DNA of 64,000 nucleotides. It comes from Stenotrophomonas rhizophila (GTDB lineage: Bacteria; Pseudomonadota; Gammaproteobacteria; Xanthomonadales; Xanthomonadaceae). A model generated the notes under the pieces. The model did not search any database. It saw only the letters and a program-made list of their open reading frames with translations, and was not told where the DNA came from. Positions 35,201-44,075 of this stretch are shown piece by piece. The stretch spans positions 4,041,728-4,105,727 of the forward strand of contig NZ_CP007597.1 of NCBI RefSeq assembly GCF_000661955.1, in the 5' to 3' direction. Position 1 is the stretch's first letter; every line of letters begins with the position of its first letter. Position numbers and translations under genes: made by a program.

Positions 35201-36226
35201 CTACACCGCCGGAAGCGTCGCCATGTCCCAGCGCGGGGTGACCTGCACCTGCGGCGGGTTGTGCTGGCCGGCTTCCAGCCGCAGTGCGCCGGCGAAGGCG
35301 ATCATCGCGCCGTTGTCGGTGCACAGCGATGGGCGCGGGAAGCAGGCCCGGCCGCCGCGGCGGGCCGCCATCTGCTGCAGCTTGGCGCGCAGCCGCTTGT
35401 TGGCCCCCACCCCGCCGGCCACCACGATCACATCGGTGCCGGCTTCATCCAGCGCGCGCTCGCACTTGATGGCCAGGGTGTCCACCACGGCATCTTCAAA
35501 GCCCCGGGCGATGTCGGCGCGGGTCTGCTCGCTCTGGTCGCTGTCGCGCCAGGCCAGCAGCACTTGGGTCTTCAGGCCGGAGAAGCTGAAATCCAGCCCG
35601 GGCCGGTCGGTCATGGGGCGGGTGAATTTGTACTTGCCCGGGGTACCGCGCTCGGCCAGCGCCGCCAGCTGCGGGCCGCCCGGGTACGGCAGGCCCATCA
35701 GCTTGGCGGTCTTGTCGAAGGCCTCGCCGGCCGCGTCGTCCAGGGTCTCGCCCAGCAGGCGGTACTGGCCGATCCGGTCCACCGCCACCAGCTGGGTATG
35801 CCCGCCGGACACCAGCAGCGCCACGAACGGGGCCTGCGGCGGGTCGTCTTCCATCAGCGGGGCCAGCAGATGCCCTTCCATATGGTGTACGCCAACCGCC
35901 GGCACCTCCAGTGCCCAGGCCAGCGAGCGGGCCACGCCCGCCCCCACCAGCAGCGCACCAACCAGCCCCGGGCCGGCCGTATAGGCCACCCCGTCGATGT
36001 CGGCCACGCCCATCCCGGCCTCGGCCAGGGTCTGGCGGATCAGCGGCAGCAGCTTGCGCACGTGGTCGCGGCTGGCCAGTTCAGGCACCACCCCGCCGTA
36101 CTCGGCGTGCAGGGCGATCTGGCTATAGACCGCATGGGCGCGCAGGGCGTCCGGGCCGGCCAGGGCGGTGTCGTACACCGCCACGCCGGTCTCATCACAG
36201 GAAGATTCAATACCAAGGACTCGCAT
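35201..36226 (-). CDS. tsaD: tRNA N6-adenosine threonylcarbamoyltransferase
   Basis: The 341-residue protein has the TsaD/Kae1 markers: [15 protein letters not shown] at the start, [10 protein letters not shown] with metal-binding His residues, [20 protein letters not shown] and the final [12 protein letters not shown]. It transfers the threonylcarbamoyl group to A37 of ANN-decoding tRNAs, with TsaB and TsaE, in the cytoplasm. It is divergent from rpsU, an arrangement conserved across gammaproteobacteria. ATG at 36226 is the family start. Confidence 0.95.
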   Translation of the reverse strand: MRVLGIESSCDETGVAVYDTALAGPDALRAHAVYSQIALHAEYGGVVPELASRDHVRKLLPLIRQTLAEAGMGVADIDGVAYTAGPGLVGALLVGAGVARSLAWALEVPAVGVHHMEGHLLAPLMEDDPPQAPFVALLVSGGHTQLVAVDRIGQYRLLGETLDDAAGEAFDKTAKLMGLPYPGGPQLAALAERGTPGKYKFTRPMTDRPGLDFSFSGLKTQVLLAWRDSDQSEQTRADIARGFEDAVVDTLAIKCERALDEAGTDVIVVAGGVGANKRLRAKLQQMAARRGGRACFPRPSLCTDNGAMIAFAGALRLEAGQHNPPQVQVTPRWDMATLPAV

Positions 36227-36314
36227 ACCGGGTATTATGGACCGCTGAGGCCCCGGCAGCGTTACCGCCAGCCCACCTGACACCACCTGTGGCCAAGAAG
36301 TTTGCCGGGGTGGG

Positions 36315-36342
36315 TTGCAACTTCTTTTGTCGCCGCTATAAT
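36315..36342 (+). promoter_or_regulatory. Sigma-70 promoter of rpsU
   Basis: TTGCAA at 36315-36320 and a perfect TATAAT at 36337-36342 are separated by 16 bp. They lie about 50 bp upstream of the rpsU ATG and give a strong housekeeping promoter for the ribosomal protein gene. Confidence 0.75.
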
Positions 36343-36392
36343 GTGCGGCTCTCACCGGGCGTGACCCGGTTCTACTGTGTCCCGGAGATTCC

Positions 36393-36608
36393 ATGCCCAG
36401 CGTTAAAGTCCGCGAGAACGAGCCCTTCGAGTTTGCGCTCCGTCGCTTCAAGCGCACCTGCGAAAAGGCCGGCGTGCTGGCCGAAACCCGCAAGCGCGAG
36501 TTCTATGAAAAGCCGACCCAGGAGCGCAAGCGTAAAGCTGCTGCTGCTGTGAAGCGTCAGCTGCGCCGGTCGTCGCGCGACGTCACCAAGCGTCAGCGCC
36601 TGTACTGA
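36393..36608 (+). CDS. rpsU: 30S ribosomal protein S21
   Basis: The 71-residue basic protein starts [21 protein letters not shown] and ends [10 protein letters not shown], exactly the length and pattern of bacterial S21. It binds the 30S platform and helps start translation. It is the first gene of the block that also carries yqeY, yihY and dnaG. A strong promoter lies upstream and a terminator directly downstream, so its transcript can be made independently of dnaG. Confidence 0.97.
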
Positions 36609-36660
36609 GTCGGACGCAACTTCGATGCGACAGGCCGTTGGTCTGTCGTGGCGGAGCCGA

Positions 36661-36691
36661 AGCCGGAACGCGCGAGCGTTGCCGGCTTTTT
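36661..36691 (+). terminator. Intrinsic terminator after rpsU
   Basis: AGCCGG-A-ACGC-GCGA-GCGT-T-GCCGGCT is followed by TTTTG. The hairpin with U-run separates rpsU from yqeY, probably as an attenuator that keeps S21 abundant and dnaG low. Confidence 0.75.
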
Positions 36692-36747
36692 GCGTTCCAG
36701 TCGTTTGGCGTCTCTTTCCGCCCTTTTGACCGAATACGAGGTGTTCC

Positions 36748-37194
36748 ATGAGCCTGAAACAGCAGCTTACCGATGACATGAAGGCCGCCATGAAGGCCGG
36801 CGAGAAGCACCGTCTGGGCGTGATCCGCCTGATGCTGGCCGACATCAAGCGCAAGGAAGTGGACGAGCGCATCGAGCTGGACGACGCCACCGCGTTGGCC
36901 GTGCTGGAAAAGATGGTCAAGCAGCGCAAGGATTCGGTCAGCCAGTTCGAAGCGGCCAACCGTGAAGACCTCGCCGTGATCGAGCGCGAAGAGATCCTGG
37001 TCATCGACCAGTACCTGCCGGCCAAGCTGGGCGAGGCCGAGATCGTGGCCGCCATCCAGGCCGCCATCGCCGAAACCGGCGCGGCCAGCCCGGCCGACAT
37101 CGGCAAGCTGATGGGCGCACTGAAGCCCAAGCTCGCCGGCCAGGCCGACATGGGCCTGGTGTCCAAGCTGGTCAAGCAGCAGCTGGCAGGCTGA
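36748..37194 (+). CDS. GatB/YqeY-domain protein
   Basis: The 148-residue protein has the YqeY pattern LKQQLTDDMKAAMKAGEKHRLGVIRLMLADIKRKEVD, VLEKMVKQRKDS and the C-terminal GKLMGALKPKLAGQADMG. It is helical and related to the tRNA-binding tail domain of GatB, but lacks amidase parts. A role in tRNA-linked amidation or quality control is suspected for the family. It follows rpsU by 139 bp and precedes the YihY gene, as in other xanthomonads. Confidence 0.85.
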   Translation: MSLKQQLTDDMKAAMKAGEKHRLGVIRLMLADIKRKEVDERIELDDATALAVLEKMVKQRKDSVSQFEAANREDLAVIEREEILVIDQYLPAKLGEAEIVAAIQAAIAETGAASPADIGKLMGALKPKLAGQADMGLVSKLVKQQLAG

Positions 37195-37203
37195 TCGGGC
37201 CAG

Positions 37204-37281
37204 GTAGCGACCCACGGTCGCTACCCGCCTCGCCGGATGTCCGTCATCCGGATCCCGGTAGGCACCGACCGTTGGTCGGTG
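37204..37281. repeat. SMAG elements between yqeY and yihY
   Basis: GTAGCGACCCACGGTCGCTAC at 37204 and GTAGGCACCGACCGTTGGTCGGTGC at 37258 are two different subtypes in the short gap after yqeY. Confidence 0.7.
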
Positions 37282-37356
37282 CATGCACGCATGCACGCGC
37301 ACCGCCGCGCGTCCGCTTCACCCCGCCTTCGACCCGGGCCTGCAAAAATCGGCCGC

Positions 37357-38313
37357 ATGTCTTCACTGCCGCCTGCCCCCACCCCCGACGCCGATCCCTC
37401 GCCCGCCCACGCCGGCGTGCCGCCGCGCCTGCGCAAGTATGTCGACCGGCTGCAACGCAGCTTCCCGATGGCCGTGGGCAAGCGCTTCGTCGAGATCGAC
37501 GTGCTCACCCAGGCCGCCTCGGTCTCCTTCTACGCCCTGCTGTCGATGGCGCCGCTGCTGGTGCTGCTGTTGTGGCTCACCGCCTCGCTGTATCCGCCGG
37601 CGCAACAGGCGCTGATCGCCCAGATCAACGACGTGGCCGGCAGCAGTGCCGCCACCGTGGCCGACACCGTGCTCAAGAACGCCGACAACCAGCCCGACGT
37701 GGGTTCGCTGGCCGGGGTCTGGAGCACGCTGCTGCTGTTCATCGGCGCCACGGCGGTGTTTGCGCAGCTGCAGAACGCGCTGAACCTGATCTTCAACACC
37801 AGTGGCGAGCGCCTGGACGGCATCGTGGCGTGGCTGCGCAAGCGCGTGTTCTCCTTCGGCGTGGTGCTGGCGCTGGGCTTCCTGCTGATCCTGTCGATGA
37901 CCGCCACCACCATGCTGCAGGTGGCCTTCGCGCAGCTGCCCTCGGTGCTGCCGGCAATCGGCTACCTGACCAGCCTGGCGCTGTACACGGTGGGCTTCGC
38001 CTTCCTGTATCACTACCTGCCCGACCGCCGCGTGGCCTGGCGACAAGCCTTCATCGGCGGGGCCATCACCTCGGCGCTGTTCGCGTTGGGCCGCTATGGC
38101 ATCGGCCTGTACATCGCCACCGTCGCGCCGGGCAGCGCCTACGGCTCGATGGGCGCGCTGGTGATCTCGCTGGTGTGGATCTACTACGCCACGGTGGTGT
38201 TCTTCGTGGGCGCGCTGATGACCGCGGTCATCGATGAACGCCTGCGCGCGCATTTCCACCTGGCCCAGGCGGGCATCGCCGTGCCCAAACCGGGCGAAGC
38301 GACCGGCAGCTAG
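37357..38313 (+). CDS. YihY/BrkB (former RNase BN) family membrane protein
   Basis: The 318-residue protein has about six membrane segments with the YihY pattern: LTQAASVSFYALLSMAPLL, QLQNALNLIFNT, and the C-terminal GSMGALVISLVWIYYATVVFFVGA. The family was first called RNase BN, a name since shown to be wrong. Its role is not settled; a lipid transport or envelope function is suspected. The ATG at 37357 is preceded by CCTGCAAAAATC and no strong RBS. It lies between yqeY and dnaG. Confidence 0.85.
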   Translation: MSSLPPAPTPDADPSPAHAGVPPRLRKYVDRLQRSFPMAVGKRFVEIDVLTQAASVSFYALLSMAPLLVLLLWLTASLYPPAQQALIAQINDVAGSSAATVADTVLKNADNQPDVGSLAGVWSTLLLFIGATAVFAQLQNALNLIFNTSGERLDGIVAWLRKRVFSFGVVLALGFLLILSMTATTMLQVAFAQLPSVLPAIGYLTSLALYTVGFAFLYHYLPDRRVAWRQAFIGGAITSALFALGRYGIGLYIATVAPGSAYGSMGALVISLVWIYYATVVFFVGALMTAVIDERLRAHFHLAQAGIAVPKPGEATGS

Positions 38314-38378
38314 TAGACTAGCGGTGTCCCCCGCTGCCCTGCGTGGCCGTTACCGGTCGCGCCACCTGCCTGCTGCCC

Positions 38379-40109
38379 ATGGCCCGTATCCCCGACGCAT
38401 TCATCGACGACCTGCTGGCCCGCTCCGACATTGTCGAGGTGGTGGGCAGCCGCGTGCCGCTGAAGCGCCAAGGCAAGGAATACGCCGCACGCTGCCCGTT
38501 CCACGACGAGCGCTCGGCCTCGTTCACGGTCTCGCCCACCAAGCAGTTCTATCACTGCTTCGGCTGTGGCGCGCATGGCACCGCGATCAGCTTCCTGATG
38601 AATTACGACCGCCTCGAGTTCCTCGACGCGGTTGATGAGTTGGCCAAGCGCGTGGGCATGGAAGTGCCGCGCGATACCCAGCCGCGCACCGCCCAGCAGC
38701 AGGACGACAGCCGCGAGCTGTACTCGGCCCTGGATGCGGCCACGCGCTTCTTCCAGAAATCGCTGGAGGAAAGCGACAAGGCCCGCGCCTACCTGGACCA
38801 GCGCGGCGTAGACGAGGAAAACCGCACGCGGTTCGCGATCGGCTATGCGCCCGACGGCTACAGCGCGTTGAAGGACGCACTGGGCAAGGACGAGCGGCGC
38901 ATGAAGCTGCTGGACCGCGCCGGGCTGTTTTCCAAGAACGATCGCGGCCATGTCTACGACAAGTTCCGCGACCGGGTGATGTTCCCGATCTTCGACCGCC
39001 GCGGCCGCGTGATCGCCTACGGCGGCCGGGTCATGGAGAAGGACGACGGCCCCAAGTACCTCAACTCGCCCGAGACCGCGCTGTTCCACAAGGGCCGCGA
39101 ACTGTACGGCCTGTGGCAGGTGCGCCAGGCCAACCAGAAGATCGAGCGGCTGATCGTGGTCGAAGGCTACATGGACGTGGTCTCGCTGTTCCAGTACGGG
39201 GTCACCCAGGCGGTGGCCACGCTGGGCACGGCCACCACGCCGGACCACGCCGAGCTGCTGTTCCGCAATGCGCCGGACGTGTTCTTCTGCTTCGACGGTG
39301 ACGCCGCCGGCCGCCGCGCAGGCTGGCGCGCGCTGGAATCGGTGCTGCCGCGCATGAAGGACGGCCGCCAGGCGTTCTTCCTGTTCCTGCCCGATGGCGA
39401 AGATCCCGACACCATCGTGCGCAAGGAAGGCAGCGCCGCATTCGACGAACGCCTCAAGCAGGCCACGCCGCTGTCGCAGTTCTTCTTCGACGAGCTCACC
39501 CGCGAGGTCAACATGGCCACGCTGGACGGCAAGGCGCGGCTGGCCGAGCGGGCCAAGCCGATGCTGGCGCAGATTCCCGACGGCGCCTTCGGCGACCTGA
39601 TGAAGCAGCAGCTGACCACGCTCACCGGGCTGGGTGCCCGGCCCACGGCATCGGCGCAGCCCTCGCGCCCATCACCGCGTGCGGTGGCACCCACCCAGCG
39701 CCGCAGCCTGGTGCGCGCGGCCATCGCGATCCTGCTGCAGCAGCCCTCGCTGGCCATGACCCTGGAAGGCCACCACTTCAACGGCCTGCGCCTGCCCGGC
39801 ATTGAACTGCTGCTGGAGCTGCTGGGGTTGGTCGAACAGCGCCCGGACATCACCACCGGCGCACTGCTGGAGCATTTCGAGGGGCGCGAGGAACAGGCCT
39901 CCTTGCAGAAACTGGCCGCCCACACCCAGCCAGGCGACGAGGCGATGTGGACCGAGGAACTGCACGATGCGGTGGCCCAGCTTGAAAAGCAGCTGATGCG
40001 GCAACGCATGGATGAGCTTCAGGCAAAGCAGAGCCAGCAGGGTCTGGACGATACTGACAAGTACGAACTGCGCGAACTGCTCAAGGCGCGCAGCACCCTC
40101 CGCTTCTGA
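38379..40109 (+). CDS. dnaG: DNA primase
   Basis: The 576-residue protein has the CHC2 zinc motif (CPFHDERSASF, then HCFGCGAHG), the TOPRIM domain VVEGYMDVVSLFQYG and FDGDAAG with metal-binding acidic residues, and a C-terminal DnaB-binding helical region (LHDAVAQLEKQLMRQRMDEL). It makes RNA primers at the fork. ATG at 38379 gives the family start MARIPDAFIDDLL. Unlike E. coli, rpoD does not follow; a phosphatase-like gene begins 14 bp downstream. Confidence 0.97.
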   Translation: MARIPDAFIDDLLARSDIVEVVGSRVPLKRQGKEYAARCPFHDERSASFTVSPTKQFYHCFGCGAHGTAISFLMNYDRLEFLDAVDELAKRVGMEVPRDTQPRTAQQQDDSRELYSALDAATRFFQKSLEESDKARAYLDQRGVDEENRTRFAIGYAPDGYSALKDALGKDERRMKLLDRAGLFSKNDRGHVYDKFRDRVMFPIFDRRGRVIAYGGRVMEKDDGPKYLNSPETALFHKGRELYGLWQVRQANQKIERLIVVEGYMDVVSLFQYGVTQAVATLGTATTPDHAELLFRNAPDVFFCFDGDAAGRRAGWRALESVLPRMKDGRQAFFLFLPDGEDPDTIVRKEGSAAFDERLKQATPLSQFFFDELTREVNMATLDGKARLAERAKPMLAQIPDGAFGDLMKQQLTTLTGLGARPTASAQPSRPSPRAVAPTQRRSLVRAAIAILLQQPSLAMTLEGHHFNGLRLPGIELLLELLGLVEQRPDITTGALLEHFEGREEQASLQKLAAHTQPGDEAMWTEELHDAVAQLEKQLMRQRMDELQAKQSQQGLDDTDKYELRELLKARSTLRF

Positions 40110-40123
40110 CCAACGGAGCAGCC

Positions 40124-40654
40124 GTGGCCTCTCCCCGAGTGAACCCCGCCGCATCCTTCGCCCGCCACGTCCGCCTTGGCGCCCTCGCCGCCCTGCTGGC
40201 CATGGCACTGCCGGCAGTGGCCGACACGCTGCCCTTCGCGCAGCCGCGCCCCCGGCTGTACAGCGCCGGCCAGCCCAGTGCCGCCCAGCTGCAACAGGCC
40301 GCCGACGCCGGCGTCACCACCGTGATCGACCTGCGCCAGCCCGATGAAGACCGCGGCTTCGATGAAACCGCCGCCGCCGAACGCCTGGGCCTGCGCTATG
40401 TACGCATACCGGTGGCCGGCGCTGCCGGCCTGACCGACGCCAATGCGCACGCGCTGCGCACGGCACTGGCGCAGAGCAGCGGCCCGGTGCTGGTGCATTG
40501 CGCCTCCGGCAACCGCGCCGGTGCGCTGCTGGCGCTGTTGGACGCACGCGATGGCGCCTCGGTGGAGCATGCGCTGCAGCTGGGTCGCGATGCCGGCATG
40601 ACCTCGCTGGAAGCGCCTACCCGCGCCCTGCTCGAACAGGCTGCCGCGCGTTGA
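40124..40654 (+). CDS. Exported tyrosine/dual-specificity-phosphatase-like protein (DUF442/BLH-type)
   Basis: The 176-residue protein starts at GTG with GGAG six bases upstream. A leader (ALAALLAMALPAVA, then DTL) suggests export. The domain has the DUF442-type pattern YSAGQPSAAQLQQAADAGVTTVIDLRQ and the phosphatase loop HCASGNRAG (Cys-x5-Arg), which forms a cysteinyl-phosphate. A substrate is unknown. It follows dnaG by 14 bp and may share its transcript. Confidence 0.75.
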   Translation: MASPRVNPAASFARHVRLGALAALLAMALPAVADTLPFAQPRPRLYSAGQPSAAQLQQAADAGVTTVIDLRQPDEDRGFDETAAAERLGLRYVRIPVAGAAGLTDANAHALRTALAQSSGPVLVHCASGNRAGALLALLDARDGASVEHALQLGRDAGMTSLEAPTRALLEQAAAR

Positions 40655-40706
40655 GTCAGCGCGTGTTTCCCCTCTCTCTTTTCATCCTCACAGGAGCATG
40701 CCGCGC

Positions 40707-41705
40707 ATGAAGCCCTGGTGGTCGCGCCTGCGGCCGGACAACTTCACCCTCGCCCTGCTCTGCACCGTGCTGCTGGCCTCGCTGCTGCCCATGCACGGCG
40801 CGGCGGCGATGGTGCTCGACGATGTCACCGACGTGGCCATTGCCGCGTTGTTCTTCCTGCACGGTGCGCGCCTGCCGCGTGAGTCGATCGTGGCCGGGGT
40901 GCTGCATTGGCGCCTGCACCTGACCATCCTGGCGTGCACCTTCGTGCTGTTCCCGCTGCTGGGGCTGCTGTTCAAACCGCTCGATGGCTGGCTGCTCACG
41001 CCCGAGCTGTACATCGGCGTGCTGTTCCTGTGTGCGCTGCCGTCCACGGTGCAGTCGTCCATCGCCTTCACCTCGATGGCGCGCGGCAACGTGCCGGCGG
41101 CGGTGTGCAGCGCCTCGCTGTCGAGCATCCTCGGCGTATTCCTCACCCCGTTGCTGCTGGCCCTGCTCGCCGGCACCGAGGGCGGCATGCACAACCCGGT
41201 GCAGGCCATCGTCAGCATCATGTTGCAGCTGCTGGTGCCGTTCGTGGCCGGCCACCTGCTGCGTCCGTGGATTGCCGGCTGGGTGGAACGCCAGCGCGCG
41301 CTGCTGCGCTACACCGACCAGGCCACCATCCTGCTGGTGGTGTATTCGGCATTCGGCGAAGCGGTCAGCGAAGGGCTGTGGAGCAAGACGCCACTGGTGT
41401 CGCTGTTCACCGTGGCCATTGTTGCCGCGGTTCTGCTCGGCATTGCGATGCCGTTGATCCGCTTCATCGCCCGCCGCCTGGGCTTCAACCGCGAAGACGA
41501 AATCACCATCCTGTTCTGCGGCTCCAAGAAGAGCCTGGCCACCGGCGTCCCGATCGCCAAGGTACTTTTCGCCGGCGGCAGCCTGGGCGCGATCGTGCTG
41601 CCGATCATGATCTACCACCAGATCCAGCTGATCGTCTGCGCGATGATCGCGCAGCGGTATGCGCGCGATCCGGTGGAACCGCTGAAGGGTGACGGAGGCA
41701 GTTGA
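40707..41705 (+). CDS. Bile acid:sodium symporter-family transporter (YfeH-like)
   Basis: The 332-residue protein has about nine to ten membrane helices and the family features FFLHGARLPRESI, LPSTVQSSIAFTSMARGNVP and CGSKKSLATGVPIAKVLF. The last two are the conserved crossover regions that bind sodium in ASBT-type proteins. The ATG at 40707 has GGAG ten bases upstream; an ATG at 40698 is too close to that site. The substrate of the YfeH branch is not known. Confidence 0.8.
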   Translation: MKPWWSRLRPDNFTLALLCTVLLASLLPMHGAAAMVLDDVTDVAIAALFFLHGARLPRESIVAGVLHWRLHLTILACTFVLFPLLGLLFKPLDGWLLTPELYIGVLFLCALPSTVQSSIAFTSMARGNVPAAVCSASLSSILGVFLTPLLLALLAGTEGGMHNPVQAIVSIMLQLLVPFVAGHLLRPWIAGWVERQRALLRYTDQATILLVVYSAFGEAVSEGLWSKTPLVSLFTVAIVAAVLLGIAMPLIRFIARRLGFNREDEITILFCGSKKSLATGVPIAKVLFAGGSLGAIVLPIMIYHQIQLIVCAMIAQRYARDPVEPLKGDGGS

Positions 41706-41730
41706 GCTCGCTCGACTCCCTCCGTTTTTT
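41692..41730 (+). terminator. Intrinsic terminator overlapping the transporter stop codon
   Basis: ACGGAGG-C-AGT-T-GAG pairs with CTC-G-ACT-C-CCTCCGT around CTCG, followed by TTTTTT. The left arm contains the final codons and the TGA stop of the transporter gene. Confidence 0.85.
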
Positions 41731-41756
41731 GCACGTCAGTCCCCGTCTGCTCAAGA

Positions 41757-42491
41757 TCAATCGGTGATTGCCGCGGCGATCCCCTGCAACACGCGCGCCT
41801 TGCCCTCCACGTCACTGTCGCCGGTTGCGGTAAGTGTGTACGCCTTGTCTCCAGCGGCCCACGACAACACCACGCGACCACGTCCCTGTCCGTCAACATT
41901 CATGTCGATCTGTGCGGGCAAGCCGTTGACGGCGGTGTTCTGGGCTTCGGCAATGACCTCGATGGTGGTGCCGGGAATGCGGAAGTTCTCCTCGTTGAAG
42001 GCGACGATGCCCACATCGGTCAACCGATAGAAGCGGGTCAGCCCGGACGATTTGACCCCATCCAGCGCACCGCTTGGCTCCATGCCGATCACCTCTGCAA
42101 CGCCGAGCACGGTGCCCTGCAGGTTACTCGGCGGACTGGGCAGCCGCTGGCGAAGAACCGAATCGGGGCGCTGCACTTTGGGCAAGGCGGTGAGCAGTTC
42201 GGCCTGAGATGGAATGGCGCCAACAGGGACACGTACGGCACCTGCCCGACTGCGCGCGATCTGAGTGCGGAACGCGCTCTTGACCGTGTCGGGAGCGTCC
42301 AGATCGGCAAGCGGCACTATCCGGTAGGTTCCCTCTTCATCATTCTGCCGGGCACCGTGCAGATCGTCGTTGAGAGCGGCCCGCATGACGCGCTCCTGAA
42401 GCCATTGACCGATCGCATCGCCGGATTCCGCGTTGGCATGGGCCGACGATAACGAAGCAAACAGCGCGAGCGCGATTGAGATCTTCTTCAT
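41757..42491 (-). CDS. Secreted hypothetical protein
   Basis: The 244-residue product has a signal peptide (MKKISIALALFASLSSAHANA). The mature part contains GDAIGQWLQERVMRAALNDDL, FNEENFRIPGTTIEVIAEAQ, and GRGRVVLSWAAGDKAYTLTATGDSDVEG. It looks like a beta-rich periplasmic domain. No family recognised. It follows the next upstream gene by 5 bp, forming a two-gene unit. Codon use and base content are less GC-biased than in flanking genes, which hints at later arrival. Confidence 0.6.
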   Translation of the reverse strand: MKKISIALALFASLSSAHANAESGDAIGQWLQERVMRAALNDDLHGARQNDEEGTYRIVPLADLDAPDTVKSAFRTQIARSRAGAVRVPVGAIPSQAELLTALPKVQRPDSVLRQRLPSPPSNLQGTVLGVAEVIGMEPSGALDGVKSSGLTRFYRLTDVGIVAFNEENFRIPGTTIEVIAEAQNTAVNGLPAQIDMNVDGQGRGRVVLSWAAGDKAYTLTATGDSDVEGKARVLQGIAAAITD

Positions 42492-42496
42492 GTGCA

Positions 42497-42871
42497 TCAC
42501 CACTCGGTCAGGCTGCAGTCGGCGGTCGCGGTATTTCGCGTGTGCACGATCCGGTTGAGTACCCAGGTGTGGTACCCGCGCACGAGCATTCGCTCCGGAT
42601 CGGATTGATCGCCTGCCCTGAACCGCCAGGAGAAGCCCCCGTTGTTTGGCGCACCGAGGACATGCTTTGCCTGGATGGCGCCCAACGGAATGTGCCTACT
42701 GGCCGCAGAGCCTTGAATGCTCCTGAACTGGGGCCTGTCGTAGGTTATCGATTCATTGACGAAGCCAAGACAGTTCGCTCGGCTGATGGCTTTTACTTCT
42801 GCTGCCGCATCCCCGCTCCCGAATGCGACCATCAACAGCAGCCCGGCGCCAAGGCGTCTGATTAGTTTCAT
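42497..42871 (-). CDS. Small secreted hypothetical protein
   Basis: The 124-residue product has a leader (MKLIRRLGAGLLLMVAFGSGDAAA), then RANCLGFVNESITYDRPQFRS, HVLGAPNNGGFSWRFRAGDQ and a final ATADCSLTEW. Two Cys could make a disulfide. GGGAGC precedes the ATG. Upstream partner of the secreted gene just downstream. Function unknown. The 216 bp in front of it (42872-43087) show no gene. Confidence 0.55.
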   Translation of the reverse strand: MKLIRRLGAGLLLMVAFGSGDAAAEVKAISRANCLGFVNESITYDRPQFRSIQGSAASRHIPLGAIQAKHVLGAPNNGGFSWRFRAGDQSDPERMLVRGYHTWVLNRIVHTRNTATADCSLTEW

Positions 42872-43087
42872 TGCCGCTCCCTCACATGTTGGCGAGTCAC
42901 CTCGCACCACCTATGTACGCCGCACGGTGAGGGTAAACGGTGCACTGCATTCCAACTCACCACGCATTGGGGCGTAGCGGACACTTCAACACGGCATATC
43001 CCGACGATGTTCCGATGAAGACCATCACCAAAGACCGCGCAGAGGCATCGCAACAGGGTAGCGACAGGTCTGACGCGACATCCGGCA

Positions 43088-43906
43088 CTACGGGTCGGTC
43101 AGGGTGGCAACGCTCAAGGCGGGCATCCATATCCACAGGTCGTACTGCCGATCCGCTCCTGTATCTTCTTTCGCCGCGTGCGGCGGACGCTCGATCAGCG
43201 GTACCGCGCGGCACGGCTGAAAACACGCCCAGAAATGGCCGCGCAGCGCTTCCAGACGCACGCTGTACAGCGGCAGGTCCAGCAGGTGCGCGGCCATCAT
43301 CTTCTGTTGCATCTCTGCGGGCGCATCGGCCGACCGGGTGCGCATGGCATGCACGTTGCCGGTCAGCACCAGCATCCGTGCATCGGCGGGCAGCGCGTTG
43401 AACTGCTGGCGCAGGTGCGTGGCCATGGCCGCATCGCGCTGGTCACTGCTGGTGGAGGCGCCGGTTTCGGTGTCATAGCCGGCCACGCCGACATCGCGGC
43501 CCTGGACCCGCAACACACGGACGGCCTCGATCAGCGCGAGCATGTCGCGGCTGCGCCGGCCGTCATGCTGATCGTCCTTCACCGCCCAGAACGGCGACGT
43601 GCGCAGCGTCTCGCGCGCGTCGGTACCACCGTCCGAGCGCAGGTAGCGTGCCAGGGCGACGTTCTCGCTCATCGGCAGTTCCAGTGCCAGCCGCACGGCG
43701 GCCGTGTCACGGCTGTAGCGCTCCATCAGGTCGGCCACCAGCAGCGGCGTTTCGGCGGTGCCGTGGTACTCGCCGAGCACGACCAGGCGGTGGTCGCCGG
43801 CGTGCCGCATGATCTGCGTGGCCGTCTCATCGGGTGCGGGCGCGGCCATCGCCGTGCTGCACAGCAGTGTCATGGCCAGTAATGCGCTTCGCATCCATCG
43901 TTTCAT
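43088..43906 (-). CDS. ChaN-like haem-binding/TraB-type (GExH) protein, exported
   Basis: The 272-residue protein has a signal peptide (MKRWMRSALLAMTLLCSTAMA). The domain shows VVLGEYHGTAETPLLVADLMERY at its start and LTGNVHAMRTR near its end, which match the GExHxxxxxP and GxxH motifs of ChaN and related erythromycin-esterase-type folds. ChaN binds haem at a lipid anchor in Campylobacter. No lipobox is present here, so it is probably periplasmic and soluble. The fold assignment is moderate; the function is open. Confidence 0.6.
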   Translation of the reverse strand: MKRWMRSALLAMTLLCSTAMAAPAPDETATQIMRHAGDHRLVVLGEYHGTAETPLLVADLMERYSRDTAAVRLALELPMSENVALARYLRSDGGTDARETLRTSPFWAVKDDQHDGRRSRDMLALIEAVRVLRVQGRDVGVAGYDTETGASTSSDQRDAAMATHLRQQFNALPADARMLVLTGNVHAMRTRSADAPAEMQQKMMAAHLLDLPLYSVRLEALRGHFWACFQPCRAVPLIERPPHAAKEDTGADRQYDLWIWMPALSVATLTDP

Positions 43907-43986
43907 GCCGTCACGTCCTGTTCGGTCATGAAAGCAATGGCGACGTTTGCGGGAAATTCAACGTGTCGCGGCGCACGGGTTGGCGC

Positions 43987-44071
43987 GTCACGACCAACGG
44001 TCGTGACCTACCGCGGGTGAGCGCGCGGGCGCCATCACCGCCCCGGTAGGTACCGACCGTTGTCGGTACGG
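43987..44071. repeat. SMAG elements next to cyoE
   Basis: Inverted element GTCACGACCAACGGTCGTGAC with CTAC at 43987-44011, and GTAGGTACCGACCGTTGTCGGTAC at 44046-44071. Read on the minus strand, the second is headed by GTAG whose TAG is the stop codon of cyoE. Confidence 0.7.
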
Positions 44072-44075
44072 CACT

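Noticed and set aside
43088..43906. Erythromycin esterase resistance gene
   Set aside because: The GExH motif is shared with ChaN and TraB folds; the length, about 272 residues, is too short for Ere enzymes of about 400.
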